Below, in pieces: positions 1-11,392 of a DNA stretch of 64,000 bases; position 1 is the first letter of the stretch, and every line of letters starts with the position of its first letter. Source of the stretch: Dermatophagoides farinae (lineage: Eukaryota > Arthropoda > Arachnida > Sarcoptiformes > Pyroglyphidae). The position numbers and the translations under genes are program-made. Location of the stretch: contig NC_134678.1 of NCBI RefSeq assembly GCF_024713945.1, positions 1,612,001 to 1,676,000 of the forward strand. Reading direction: 5' to 3'. The notes beneath the pieces were generated by a model. That model searched no databases, was not told where the DNA came from, and saw only the letters and a list, made by a program, of their open reading frames with translations.

Positions 1-179
1 GATTAATAAAATCTCAGGATGTCATTGAATTGTTGATTTTAATCTACAACAACAACAACAATAATTTCGATTTCAAATTTCGAAATATTTTCTTATCAAT
101 TAATCTGCTGAAATATTGTGATTGAATTGAATTCTTCGATAATCTGACATTTTTTTTTATTTTTCATTCATTCACACAG
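1..179. other. Intron or upstream sequence of the topoisomerase II paralogue
   Basis: No coding sequence is visible. The stretch ends in a pyrimidine-rich tract and CACACAG at 173-179, which reads as the splice acceptor of the first visible topoisomerase exon. The true start of that gene must therefore lie outside the window. Confidence 0.6.
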
Positions 180-2398
180 CAATATAATTTGCCAAATAAA
201 AAACGAATTGAAGTGCCATATCAGGAAAAAAGTCAATATGAACTTATCTTGTTGTGTCCAAATACTTATATCGGATCAGTTGAAAAAGAAATCAAGGTAA
301 GATATCTTTTGATCATTGATAATTCAATCATTTAATTGATATATATCTTATCATCATTAGAAAATGTGGGTATATGACCATCCAAAGGGAATGGTGTTGC
401 GTCATGTTTCATATGTGCCTGGTTTGTACAGAATTTTCGATGAAATTCTTGTAAATGCCGCCGATAATAAGATTCGTGATCCGAAGATGAGCTGTATTCG
501 TATCGATATCAATAGTGAAGATAATGAAATCAGTGTCTACAATAATGGCCGAGGTATACCGGTTGTTATACATGAAGAAGAAAAAATTTATGTTCCGACA
601 TTGATTTTTGGTCATCTATTAACATCATCGAATTATAATGATAGTGAGAAAAAAGTTGTTGGTGGCCGTAATGGTAATGGTGCTAAATTGTGCAATATTT
701 TCAGCACAATGTTCAAGATTGAAACATCATCACGGGAGTATAATCATAGTTTTTCACAAGTTTGGAAAGATAACATGAAAACCGCTGAAGAACCAATCAT
801 ACGACCATCGAAAGGTGAAGATTTCACCCGTGTGACATTTAAGCCTGATTTGAAAAAATTCAACATGACACATTTGGACAAGGATATTGTCGATTTGTTT
901 AGTCGTCGTGCATATGACATAGCTGGATCATCCAAAGGCGTGAAAGTTTTTCTTAATGGTGAATGTCTTCCTGTTTGTGGTTTTAAAAGCTACGTTAATA
1001 TGTTTATCAAAGATAATGAAGATGCAAATAATGAACCCTTAAAATTGGCATATGAAGTAGTGAATGATCGTTGGGAAATTGGCGTCGCTTTAAGCGATAA
1101 AGGCTTTCAACAAATTAGTTTTGTTAATAATATTGATACTACACGTGGTGGAACACATGTTGATCATGTTGTCGATCAAATTATTGATAAACTAATCAAA
1201 ACGGTCAAGAAGAAAAGTGGAGAATCAAAAATCGATCTTAAACCTCATCAAATACGAAATCATTTGTGGGTTTTTGTTAATTGTCTCATCGAAAATCCAA
1301 CATTCGACTCCCAAACGAAAGAAGCTATGACATTGGAGAGTGAATATTTTGGCTCCGAATGTGCACCAAGTAAAAAGTTTTTCGAATCCATCATGAAAAT
1401 CGGCATTATTGATTCATTTGTTAACTGGTGTTTTTTTAAACAAAAATTTGAAATGGATGCCAAAATATGTTCGAAAAAAATCATTGATATTCAAGATATA
1501 CCGAATCTTGAAGACGCCAAAAAAGCCGGAACATGTAGTGCATTGTATTGTTCTTTGATATTGACAGAAGGGCATTCAGCCAAATCATCGGTTACTGCTA
1601 GATTAGGTGTTGAACGTGATAAATTTGGCATTTTTTCATTGCGTGGAAACATGTTAAACGTTCGTGAGGCATCGGATAATCATATTATGGCAAACGCCGA
1701 GATTAATAATTTGGTCAAAATTCTGGGTTTACAATACAAGAAAGAATATACATCGATTGATGATTTGTATACACTCCGATATGGTAAAGTTCTCATTATG
1801 ACGGATCAGGACCTCGATGGTTCACACACCGCAGGCTTAATTATCAATTTTTTTCATAAATATTGGCCATCATTAATTAATCTGCAATATCTTGAACGAA
1901 TTATCACACCAATTGTAATGGTCAGCAAAGAAAATTTTTTCAAACGTCTATTCTATTCTCTTCCCGAATTCAATGACTGGAAAGATGAAATTCCAAACAT
2001 TGAATGCTACAACATCAAATACAACAAAGGTATTTTTTTATTGATTTTTATTTCCTATTTGAAAATTCTAATTTTTTATTATCATTTGTTTATTCAAAGG
2101 ATTGGCCAGTTGGTCATCTGCAGAGGCAAATGAATATATTTCGAATATGAAACGTATCAAAATACGTTATGATGATGATGTTGATGACAAAGCAATTGAT
2201 TTGGCATTTAGTTCTAAAATGATTGAAACACGAAAACTATGGATCAAACAAGAGATTAAAGAACGACGAAGAAGACGTGATAATGGTGAAAAAGAAATCT
2301 ATCTTTATGAAGATAAAACATATGAAGTATCAATCAAAGATTTTATCTATAAACAATTGATTCATTATTTTATTATGAATAATGAGCGTTCGAAATGA
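180..2398 (+). CDS. Top2: DNA topoisomerase II paralogue, truncated after the TOPRIM domain (5' end outside window)
   Basis: Exons 180-296, 361-2029 and 2100-2398 join in phase to 694 residues. Seen: the GHKL ATPase region with the N-box (EILVNAADNK), NNGRGIPV and GGRNGNGAKL; the transducer with the QTK loop (FDSQTKEAM); then TOPRIM with the metal motif DQDLDGSH and the end of TOPRIM into the NERS motif. Family knowledge: type II topoisomerases continue for several hundred more residues through the winged-helix domain with the catalytic tyrosine, the tower and the C-gate. Here a stop follows one codon after NNERS, so the DNA-cleaving half is absent. The TOPRIM motif normally EGDSA reads EGHSA. 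The introns argue for a DNA-level copy, not a retrocopy. There are no internal stops, so it may be a recent partial duplicate or a retained ATPase/TOPRIM-only protein. It cannot cleave DNA as written. Confidence 0.85.
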
Positions 2399-2611
2399 TT
2401 GGAAAGAAGAGAGAGAGAGAATCAAAAATGAAAAAATGGAAACTGAAAGTTAAAAATAAAAATAAAAAATTTTTTTTTGTTGTTCATCCAAAAATAAAAT
2501 CATTGATGATTATCATATGATCTCCACAAATATAATTGATGATGATGAGATGATAATTGTAATAGGAACAAGGAACAGGCCAGGCTGAGGTTGAGGTTGA
2601 TTTTTTTTCGT
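2399..2611. other. Junction between truncated topoisomerase and orphan lipase tail
   Basis: This short stretch separates the premature end of the topoisomerase II copy from the first recognisable lipase sequence. It holds a GA-rich run near 2408-2420 and an unusually G-rich patch at about 2565-2600. Both flanking genes lose homology here, so it is the likely rearrangement joint. Confidence 0.5.
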
Positions 2612-3158
2612 TTTATAGGATTTCAATATATCATTCGAATTACATTGTCCGATGAATCACATGGTAGTGAATCGGTACATGGAAAAATTTCATTAAAATT
2701 TCTTGATTGGGAAGATGAAGGTGAAACATTGACATTCAATAATCAGTAAGTAAAATACGAGTGTAATTGTGTTGAGTAATTTCAAAACTTTATTACTCCT
2801 ACAAACATCATCATATAGTGGTCAAACATTTGAAAATGGCCATTCATATTCAAGTTTAATAGTATCGGATATGAAACCATCGGATTTGGATCGAATTCAA
2901 TTCAAATGGTCACATGGTTTCAATATAATTCACCATAGAATGTACATTGAAAGTCTTGAAGTGATACCACTTTTCAGTACAAGGTAGAATTTTTTTTTTT
3001 TAATTTTTTTAAAATGAAAAAGAAAAATTCAAAATAACCTCCCTTATATTCTTTCATATATATGTAGTGCAACATTAAAAACGCCACATCATTTATCATT
3101 TAAAACGGATGAATTCGGTATACGTGATGGACAAGAAGTGATTTTCAAAAGAGAATGA
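2612..3158 (+). pseudogene. Orphan C-terminal PLAT domain of a pancreatic-type lipase (5'-truncated copy)
   Basis: Three coding blocks (about 2612-2745, 2819-2983, 3068-3158) join in phase and end in TGA. They match the PLAT/C-terminal end of the intact lipase just downstream: FQYIIRITL parallels YQYLIDLIM, and IQFKWSHGFNIIHHRM parallels MEIKWSRGIDTITTKM. Both introns sit at the same positions and phases as in that gene. No catalytic domain (GxSxG, Asp, His), start codon or signal peptide precedes it; topoisomerase sequence occupies the place where it should be. The ATAG before GATTTC resembles an acceptor, but the intact gene reads straight through the matching point, so the homology probably just stops at a breakpoint. 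Most likely a tandem lipase duplicate that lost its front. Confidence 0.75.
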
Positions 3159-3856
3159 TGATTATGTTCAACAATTATATGATTTTATATATTCGAATAT
3201 ATTTTAAACATTGAACTTTTAGATCTTTAAATTCCAATTTAGCAATAAGCAACTGTTTTGTAATACGCAGTTTCAATGCTGTTTTTTTTCATTTGTTTTT
3301 TATTTGTTCGTGTGACACACACAATAAACACAACAACTACAAAAATAAGATCAAAAATAAAAAATGATGCCAGATGTTTTGTACAATCAGATTTTTTTTC
3401 GATTAAAATAAAATGATGACATTGAATGATGACATGAATCAATAAATAAATGATCTCTATGGATAAAAACTCAATGTAACTGGAATTTATGATTTTTTTT
3501 TTTTTTTGTTAAATTTGTCATTATAGAATTCCTTGAAAACAAAAGAAGGATTTAACCACACTCACCAAGGGAAACCAAAAATATATACGTCTTTTTAAAA
3601 AAATTCTTACATTGAAACTAAAATAAAAACAATTTTTAATCACATTGTTATGATCTTGAAATCCATAAAATACAAACAGGTGTAATATTTTTTAGTGAAA
3701 AATTTTATTATATCGTTTATTTCATGGCCATGGATTTTGGTATATATAAATTTGACATCTTAATGATGCAACCAACCAATCTAAAGCTGTGTATTTTTTT
3801 AATGAAATTTTTTTTTTGTTTTGAAAATACTGTCTTGATTAATTAAAAAAAAAACA
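3159..3856. other. Intergenic region, probable lipase promoter
   Basis: No open frame with protein-like composition is present. The sequence is AT-rich with T and A runs. The last part before the lipase ATG probably holds its promoter, and a TATATAAA-like string lies at about 3742-3749. I see no repeat or RNA gene. Confidence 0.4.
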
Positions 3857-5737
3857 ATGATGTCAAAACAATTCATATTTTCACTCATTTTAATTCTAGG
3901 TAAGTTGAAATGATTGAAATATTTTTTTTCAAAAAATTTTTCATTTTTATTCATTCATTCTTATTTTTATATAAATAATAGTGATAGAATGTAATGCTAA
4001 TTTAACATCGGTAACCTATCCTGGAATTGGAACATTTACATTGACCGATTTTTATGATCCAATTTATCGTCCAATTGTATTGCTTCCACAAAGTCCCGAA
4101 GATATGAATGCAACATTTTATTTGTATACACCGAAAAATGTCAACAATTCCGATATATTAGATTGGAACAGTACTGATCATTATGAATCGACAATATTCA
4201 ATCCAATTCTTAATACTACAATCATTACACACGGTTGGCGTGGCAGTAGCCAAGAGAGTTGGTTACATAAACTCAAAAATAGCTTATTGAATGTTGAAGA
4301 TTTAAATGTTATCATTGTTGGATGGCCTGGAGGAGCAAAAACTGAATATACACAAGCTGTAGCCAATACACGAGTAATCGGCATCATGATTGGCATATTA
4401 ATCGAAAATTTAGCCAATAAATTTAATATCTCTTTCGATTCATTCCATCTAATAGGCCATTCACTTGGCGGTCATGTAGTTGGTTATGCTGGCAAACATC
4501 TAGATGGTAGAATAGGCCGTATTTCAGGCCTAGATCCAGCAGGACCATTTTATAAAGGTCTTAATTATACGGAAGCACGTTTATGGCATACAGATGCCAA
4601 GTTTGTCGATGTAATTCATACTGATGCACTACCGTTAATTAAATTTGGTATGGGTATGTATGAAACATGTGGCCATGTTGACATCTATCCCAATGGTGGA
4701 AGAACTCAGCCCGGATGTGGTGATCAAGAAAATGATGAGATACCGATTATAGGTGAAATTGTAGAGTATGTTTTTTTTCATTGTGTTTTTGTGTCCTAGA
4801 AAAAAAAATTATAATCTTATCATCAATTAATCATCCACTTCTTCTATTTGAAAGCTTATACCAATACTCATCTTGTAATCATGGTCGTTCACATGAATAC
4901 TTCATAGAATCGATTACACCACCCATTTCCAGACCAGTTGCTTATCTATGTGATTCGTATGATTCATTCCAGAATGGTAAATGTACTTGGAATTGTCAAG
5001 AACCCAACAAATGCGTTGTAATGGATCCATTGGCCGATAGTTATCATGTGAATAAAACATTTACCCAAGGAAAACGATATTTTATGATTACAGCTGGAGA
5101 GGAGCCATATTTTCGTAAGAAAATTCCAATACAATTATTATTTCAGAATTTAAAGAAAAAATATTCAATTACAGGTTATCAATATCTAATTGATTTAATA
5201 ATGGCTAATCATTCGGACGATTACATTGGTGGTATTGTTCCGCCGTTGCTAACAGAAGTGGAATTAAGATTCATCAATCAAGATGGAGATGTTGAAGAAT
5301 TTAATTTCAGTGAAAAGTAATGAACTATACAATATATCACCTATTTATTTATTTTTTTTTTATGGTTTTCCAAAATTTATTAGATCCGAATTATTCGAAG
5401 ATGAAACCGAATATCCAAGACTTTTTTCATTGGATACAAATCCTGAACAATTATATGAAATGGAAATCAAATGGTCACGTGGTATCGATACGATTACAAC
5501 TAAAATGAATTTAGCATACATTAATGTAACAGCACTTTCATTTGAAAGGTTTGTGTTGAATGGTTGTCTATGAATAAAATTTGTGAATAATTTAAAAGCT
5601 AACATCTTTTCTGTTTACAAACGAAAAAAACAAAATATAGTGATTCGGATCGTATGCAGCCAATGACATTGAAATTTATGCCGATAACTGATGATGGTAT
5701 ACCAAATGATGATTGGTTTGTTTTAGAACAAAAATAA
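3857..5737 (+). CDS. Secreted pancreatic-type (lipase/PLAT) triacylglycerol lipase
   Basis: Five exons (3857-3899, 3982-4765, 4855-5316, 5384-5548, 5641-5737) give 516 residues. The ATG opens a signal peptide with core FIFSLILILV. The alpha/beta-hydrolase core is complete: GHSLGGH carries the nucleophile Ser, GLDPAGP the Asp, and the CNHGRS block the catalytic His; THGWRG matches the oxyanion-hole strand. The segment between the Cys before DQEN and the CNH block is short, so the lid is reduced compared with vertebrate pancreatic lipase. The C-terminal part is a PLAT domain. The enzyme probably hydrolyses acylglycerols or phospholipids outside the cell, in gut or haemolymph; the exact substrate is inference. 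A partial paralogue lies immediately upstream, which suggests a local tandem family. Confidence 0.9.
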
Positions 5738-6161
5738 ATCAAATAATATATATAATGAGATCTCATGGCAAAAAAAATTGTTTTTTTCCGCCAAAATATT
5801 CATAGAATGAAAAAAAAAATTTCAAAATGAAAGTGTGAGAATTTTTTTTTTATTTAGTTTGTTTGATTACAATATGACCAATAAAATGATGATAATTTTC
5901 ATATATATGAAGCAATGTGATGAAAAAAAAAATTATCTCGATATGAACATAAAAAATGCAAAAAAAAAACATAAATGTAATGATGATGATAAGATGTGTT
6001 CAAATGAAATCTCTGGTGATAAGATTTTTTTTTTCTTTAAAAAAAAAGTTGTCCTTCCATCACACGTTTATTATGTACCGAAGAAACCGACCAATAATGA
6101 TTTTCATCACATTTAACTGGCTATTTTTGAGTGATTTATTGACTACAAGAAAAAAATTTTC
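5738..6161. other. Intergenic, nothing recognisable
   Basis: AT-rich spacer between the lipase and the DRAM-like gene. Short Lys/Asn-rich open frames exist only because of A runs and have no conserved features. Confidence 0.5.
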
Positions 6162-7118
6162 ATGGATACAATTCCAATACGTAGTGATGGATTGATTACT
6201 ACGATTAAAATGTGCAACAATGCTAATGATGTTGATGACAATAAAGCTTCACAATCAAAAAAACAACGGCTTTATTCATCAATCAAAAAACATTTATGGA
6301 TATTTCCATTAACATGTTTTATTGGAACTTTGATAATCACCATTGTTCCATACATATTATCCGTATATTATGGTTATACTAATAAAATATTTCCACTTAT
6401 CAGCGATTCTGGTGGTTATCCACCTGGTGCCAGTTTATTCTCATCATTCTTAATTATTGGAGCAATATTTAGTAAGTATCTTTATCAACGGATTGATGAT
6501 AAATATCGATCATTCAATTCTTCGTTTGTTTTTTTGGATTGAAAAATAGCAACACTTACTGCATGGATTCGTTATAAACAAGTAAAATATTATCTTCAAT
6601 TACATTGGAAAGATGATCAAAACATTAATCAATTGAAATATTTGAGATCAATCAATTGGACATTAGTAATTTATATGTTTTTTTTATCATTTGGTATGAT
6701 AATTTTAGCATCATTTCGTTCAACGGAATCGATCGCATTGGCTATTATACATTCAATTGGTGCTACATTAGCAATTGTTAGTGATTTACTTTATACTACC
6801 GGTACCGCATACCTTTGTTGGAAACTTTATCGTATTTACCATTTGGAATCAAAACCAATAACATTAATTGTTTTAACCATTATAAAGATGATAACGGCAA
6901 TGATATTTACATTGAATTTTCTAATATCTTGGTATATGGCTGGTAATGATTTTCTTGATGCTAAATATCGTTCAAAATGGCCATATGGCCATAGTCGAAT
7001 ATTTTTTTTAATCACATCATTCAGTGAAACAATATTATTAATATTAATTTCCATTGGATTTTTATGTTTATTTAATCGTATTCGAAAATTTAATGATTGG
7101 AACAAGATACGTTTCTGA
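6162..7118 (+). CDS. DRAM/TMEM150 (Frag1/DRAM/Sfk1) family multi-pass membrane protein
   Basis: Two exons (6162-6471 and 6550-7118) join in phase to 292 residues. After a basic N-terminus come about six hydrophobic segments. The family signature is visible in the first extracellular loop, PLISDSGGYPPGASLF, followed after the second helix by AWIRYKQV, as in DRAM1/DRAM2. The C-terminal helix followed by FNRIRKFNDW also fits. Known relatives sit in lysosomal or plasma membranes and act in autophagy (DRAM) or phosphoinositide-kinase recruitment (TMEM150/Sfk1); which applies here cannot be decided. The start at 6162 is the first ATG of the open frame, and ATG 6210 is an alternative. The gene is convergent with the Gly-rich gene, 162 bp away. 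Confidence 0.8.
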
Positions 7119-7280
7119 ATTTGTTGTTTACAAAATTGTCATGATTGATAATAATGGTATAATTGGCTTTTAAAATTTTTATAATATAATTCAAGAGAAA
7201 AATGATGAGAACCTTATAGGTAGAAATAAAATAAAAAAATTTTTCTTTGGATTCTTTAGTGTTTTTTTTTTTTTTGGTAA

Positions 7281-8167
7281 TTATTTTTTCCATTCATTAC
7301 AACCATATTTGCAATCCGTTTGATAAGTGCCAGTATTGATACCATGGCCATAACCAGTACCAATATTTGTTCCAGTGCCTGCACTAGCACTGGCACTGGC
7401 ACTTGCCGATGCACTAGCTGATGCATATGCAACACCACCACCACCACCACTATTACCATTCCATCCAGTACCGGATCCACCATAACCGACACCACCACCA
7501 ATACCATCGTCAACAACTTTAACGACTTTAACCGTTTGTGGTGGTGTTATGATTCTTGTAATTTTTTTAACAACAACCGGTTGAACATATCCTGTATCAA
7601 TATAACCAGCATTATTGTAACTATTGCAATCACCATAACCACATCCATCGTTATATGTGCTAGTTTTCTTGATAATTTTGATTATTTTGGATCCACCACC
7701 ACCACATGGATTGATACCACATCCTGTATCCTGCCGATAATGTGAATGTGTTGGCTGTGTATAGTATGTTCTCTTTACAACAGTTGGCACATGTTGAACA
7801 GCATAAGTTTTCTTTACAATAGTTGCTGGTACACTAACAACAGGTTCCGTTTGAATGACATGATCATTATATTTTTTTTGTACCGAATATGTTTGTGATG
7901 ATGAACTATGATGATAATTAGTAGATGAATAGCCAGTACTATCAATGCCAGTATTATGGCATCCTCCACCGCAATCTAAAAATATATATCGAACATTAAA
8001 AAATCATTATAACATTAAATGAAAATTTTTTCGTTGTACTTACCACTTAAATATGATGTATCACCACCATATCCGCCGTGTTTCCATTTATGTCCATTCG
8101 TATCATTGATAATCGATAATAAAACTGGTATAATGAGAAAAATAAAAGAAGAAAACGAAGTTGCCAT
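7281..8167 (-). CDS. Secreted Gly/Ala/Ser-rich protein, probable cuticle or matrix component
   Basis: Two exons (8167-8044 and 7975-7281 on the minus strand) give 272 residues. The first codes a signal peptide with core FIFLIIPVLLSII followed by His/Gly-rich sequence. The second holds repeated VVKK/IVKKT blocks spaced by aromatic residues (TYAVQHVPTVVKRTYYTQ), several Cys pairs (DCGGGC, GCGINPCGGGG, GCGYGDC), a Gly-rich run and a strict Ala-Ser dipeptide tract. No enzymatic domain is visible. The mix of low-complexity Gly, Tyr/Val repeats and paired Cys is typical of arthropod structural cuticle, silk-like or egg-shell proteins. That role is inference from composition, and no family name can be assigned. 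Confidence 0.7.
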
Positions 8168-9788
8168 TATGATGATCTGTGATTATAATGATCAAATTGA
8201 ATTGAAATGTCTGACGATTTATAGTGGGTATATCCTCAAACTAAAACTCAAGTCGAATAAACGATTCACATTCAATATATTACATGGCTAGTTTGCAAAT
8301 GAACCAGCAACGAATCAAAAAAAAAAAAAAAATAAAAAATAAAAAAATTTCCAAAATTGAAATTCCATCTAAAAAAAGCAAAACGATAAATAATAAAGAA
8401 TTGAATAGCCAATTATTTCAATTTATGATGCGCATTACCATAATTATCATTCAATAATTGATAAGCGCGTGCAATTCAATCATTATGCTAAAGAGATAAT
8501 CTTTAGGATTTATACAATCAAGATGATACATGCAATTGTTATGAAACTTGTTTGCTCAACATCAAGAAACCTTGAATCTGTCAATAAATAATGAGGGATT
8601 GGTTGGGGGAAAAAAACATTACACCTATGTTGCATACAAAAATGTAAAATAAGTCAGGTTTTTTCCCAGATTGATTCATTCAAATGAATACAATCTATTG
8701 GCATATGAAATATGATTTATTGATCAAATAAAACATTGGATTAATGTTTTTTTTTTTTTTGGCAATCACGAATTATATAAGAATCAAACGAATTGCATAA
8801 ATCTTACTTTTTCAAGTTTCTATAAAGTATCGGAAAAAAATGTGTTGAATTTTGTTGCACTTTTCATTTTCATTACCATACATGCAACAACATTTTAAAA
8901 TTCGATGGTAAAAACCATAAATGATATTCGAATCGAATGAATGAACACAGAATTGTTAGTCGTAATTGTTATCACTTCATAACAATTAAATTTCACAAAC
9001 AAAAGTAAATTAGGTTTGTAAAACCGATTGTCGTTGAAAATATGAAATTTTATTAAATTAGAAAATTAGAAAAAATTAAAGAATTATCAAATTATGAAAT
9101 GAAATACTATATAAATAAAGTGAAAATATAACCTCGAAAGAGAAAACAAAATTAAAAAAAATCGATCCTTACTATCGATACTATCGTTTCGTCTATCAAA
9201 ACATTCATTCGTCTGCTGTGGTGGCCAAAAAGGGAGACAGAGAGAGAGAGAGAGAGAGAGAGAACAAATTTTTACACCACCAACAAGGGTGAATATTATT
9301 TCTGGTCCTTGGATTAGTTTTTTATTATTATCATTGTATGTATACATTATCATTTCTAAAAGTTTTTTTTATCGTTCTAACCATTGATTGTTTCATATAT
9401 CAGAATAATCAAAAAATCGCTTTTTTTGGATGGTGATATATTTCATATTTCATTTCATTTTTATTATTATTATTGTTACTGTAGCATACACACACCCATA
9501 TAGATAGAGTTGTCAGAAAAGAAACATAAATTAAACAAATTGGACCTTGATAATTATAGATGCACAGGTTTTTTTCTCTATTTCTCATCACCATATAGTA
9601 TTTTATTCTAGGGGGTTTTTTTTACATATATTAATTATTTATCATCATTTTTGTCAATTGCAAATCGGCCTTTATTTTTGTTACAACTGTGGTATCTTAA
9701 TTATTACTATTGTTACCTAGAATTCCATTTGTGTGTGTGAGTGTGAATTTTTATTTTTTGACCAAATAAATAAACAAACTCGATCAAC
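8168..9788. other. Divergent intergenic region (Gly-rich gene / YjbQ gene)
   Basis: No gene is supported in this 1.6 kb. It contains the upstream regions of two divergent genes, a (GA)n tract at about 9235-9263 and a small hairpin CTAAAGA/TCTTTAG near 8490. The open frames here are short and composed of T-run codons. Confidence 0.5.
9235..9263. repeat. (GA)n microsatellite in the upstream region of the YjbQ gene
   Basis: A near-perfect AG dinucleotide run about 530 bp upstream of the YjbQ start codon. In arthropods such runs can bind GAGA-type factors, but here it may be only a microsatellite. Confidence 0.7.
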
Positions 9789-10674
9789 ATGGATTCAACG
9801 TCAAATTCACCACGGCCACCAACAACAGCGGCTACAATCGACAATACTACATCGTCATTGATTCAAGGACAAGATTCAGAATCAAAAGATTCAACGGAAT
9901 CAACTACTGGTACAACAGCTTCATCAAGCCACCAACATCATCGTTCACATTCTCATCATCATCACCATCACCATCATCATCATCGTTCACATTCATCATC
10001 CGGTTCGTCAGCATCGAATAATATAATACGGACAAATACTGGTTGGTTTCAAAGGCGAATCAATTTACGGCCAGTTCATCGTGGTTGTCATCTAGTCACC
10101 GATGAAGTTGTCAAACAAGTGCCCGAAATGAATCAATTTCAAGTTGGAATCTGTCATCTGCACAGTTGAGTTTTTTTCAAAAATATCTTTGTCTTGAATA
10201 ATAATAATTTTTGTTTTGTTTTGTCATTCTCATTTACGCAGTTATGCACACATCAGCTAGTCTTACACTCAATGAAGTAAGTATATTGATTGTTATTGAT
10301 TTTTGAACCAGTCATTCATAATTCTTATTATTTCAAAACAGAATTGGGATCCAGATGTTCGTGAAGATATGGAAATGTTTCTGCTACAATTTGTTCCAGA
10401 AGTAAGGTTTCGATTTTTGATCTAATGAAAAGTTCTCTAAATTTTTTTTTTTGTTCAAATTTTCTAGAAACTACCATTTCGACATGTTTGTGAAGGTCCC
10501 GATGATATGCCTGCTCATGTGAAAGCAAGCTTTCTTGGATCTTCATTGACCATACCGATTACCGAAGGAAAACTATGTCTAGGAACATGGCAAGGTATAT
10601 GGCTATGTGAACATCGTAATAATGCCGGTAGTCGTAAAATTATGGTTACCATTAATGGTGCATTGAAAAATTGA
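9789..10674 (+). CDS. YjbQ/UPF0047 family protein with His-rich N-terminal extension
   Basis: Four exons (9789-10164, 10242-10276, 10342-10401, 10468-10674) give 225 residues, all junctions in phase. Residues 1 to about 85 are Ser/Thr/His-rich and disordered, with a run of ten His. The rest is a full UPF0047 domain: GCHLVTDEV, the hallmark [17 protein letters not shown], then [20 protein letters not shown] and [13 protein letters not shown]. Bacterial YjbQ has been linked to thiamin phosphate synthase activity in complementation tests; the physiological role in eukaryotes is uncertain. The family is widespread in bacteria, archaea, fungi and plants but patchy in animals, so lineage history would be worth checking. 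The three introns show it is a settled host gene and not contamination. Confidence 0.9.
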
Positions 10675-11392
10675 AATTAAATGAACGTTCAACTATATCC
10701 AAGTCACTGCCGATTATTTATCAATCTATCCTGCAAAAAAAAGGGCCAGCGATAAAGGAAAAAATTCCAAGAACAAATTCAATTCAACCAAAATTTTACC
10801 ATTTCTTTCATTGATTTTTAAATTCCCCATTTGCAATATATCATTTCAATTGGCCTTTTGAACATAATGTTTTTTTTTTCATTCTCATTCTCACTCACTT
10901 GATGATTTGATTTATCAATTTTTTTTCTTTTGATAATATCAATGCTCTGTTGCCTTTTTTGCCTTCTTTATGTTGTTTTTATTTTTGTTCGTGCTTGACC
11001 ACCTTTCTCTTTCTGTTATCATTGATATATAGAATATTTGTTTGTTGATAAAGAGAATTGATCCATTGAATATAGACACTCAACGGGGGCACTACATGTT
11101 TTATGTTTTGTTTTGCATTCAAAAAAGAATTCTATGTAAATAAATTTAAAAAATTTTTAAAATTTAAATTTGTGAATATTACAATTTTATAAAATTCCGA
11201 AAAGAATTTCATAAAACGATACATCATCTAATGACGGCACCATTCGCCAAATTCATGCGTAATACGGCATTCCAGCAGTGTTTTGCATAATTATTGCTTG
11301 TTCATATTGAAATCGTGTAAAGTTTTAATAGGTTTTCCACGTGGAAATTATTTTTATTTTTATTACTATAGTTTAAATTTGATTTGTTGACA
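10675..11392. other. Intergenic, YjbQ 3' UTR and LARS promoter
   Basis: No coding potential was seen. It holds pyrimidine-rich sequence downstream of the YjbQ stop and a somewhat GC-richer patch (about 11230-11285) before the LARS start. Confidence 0.4.

Noticed and set aside
2399-2611. Fusion gene splicing Top2 exons to the lipase PLAT exons
   Set aside because: An in-frame stop at 2396-2398 ends the Top2 frame before the joint, and no donor site bypassing it is evident.
7390-7432. Ala-Ser dipeptide tract considered as a silk protein signature
   Set aside because: The tract is short, and the rest of the protein has no silk-type repeat; kept as a generic structural secreted protein.
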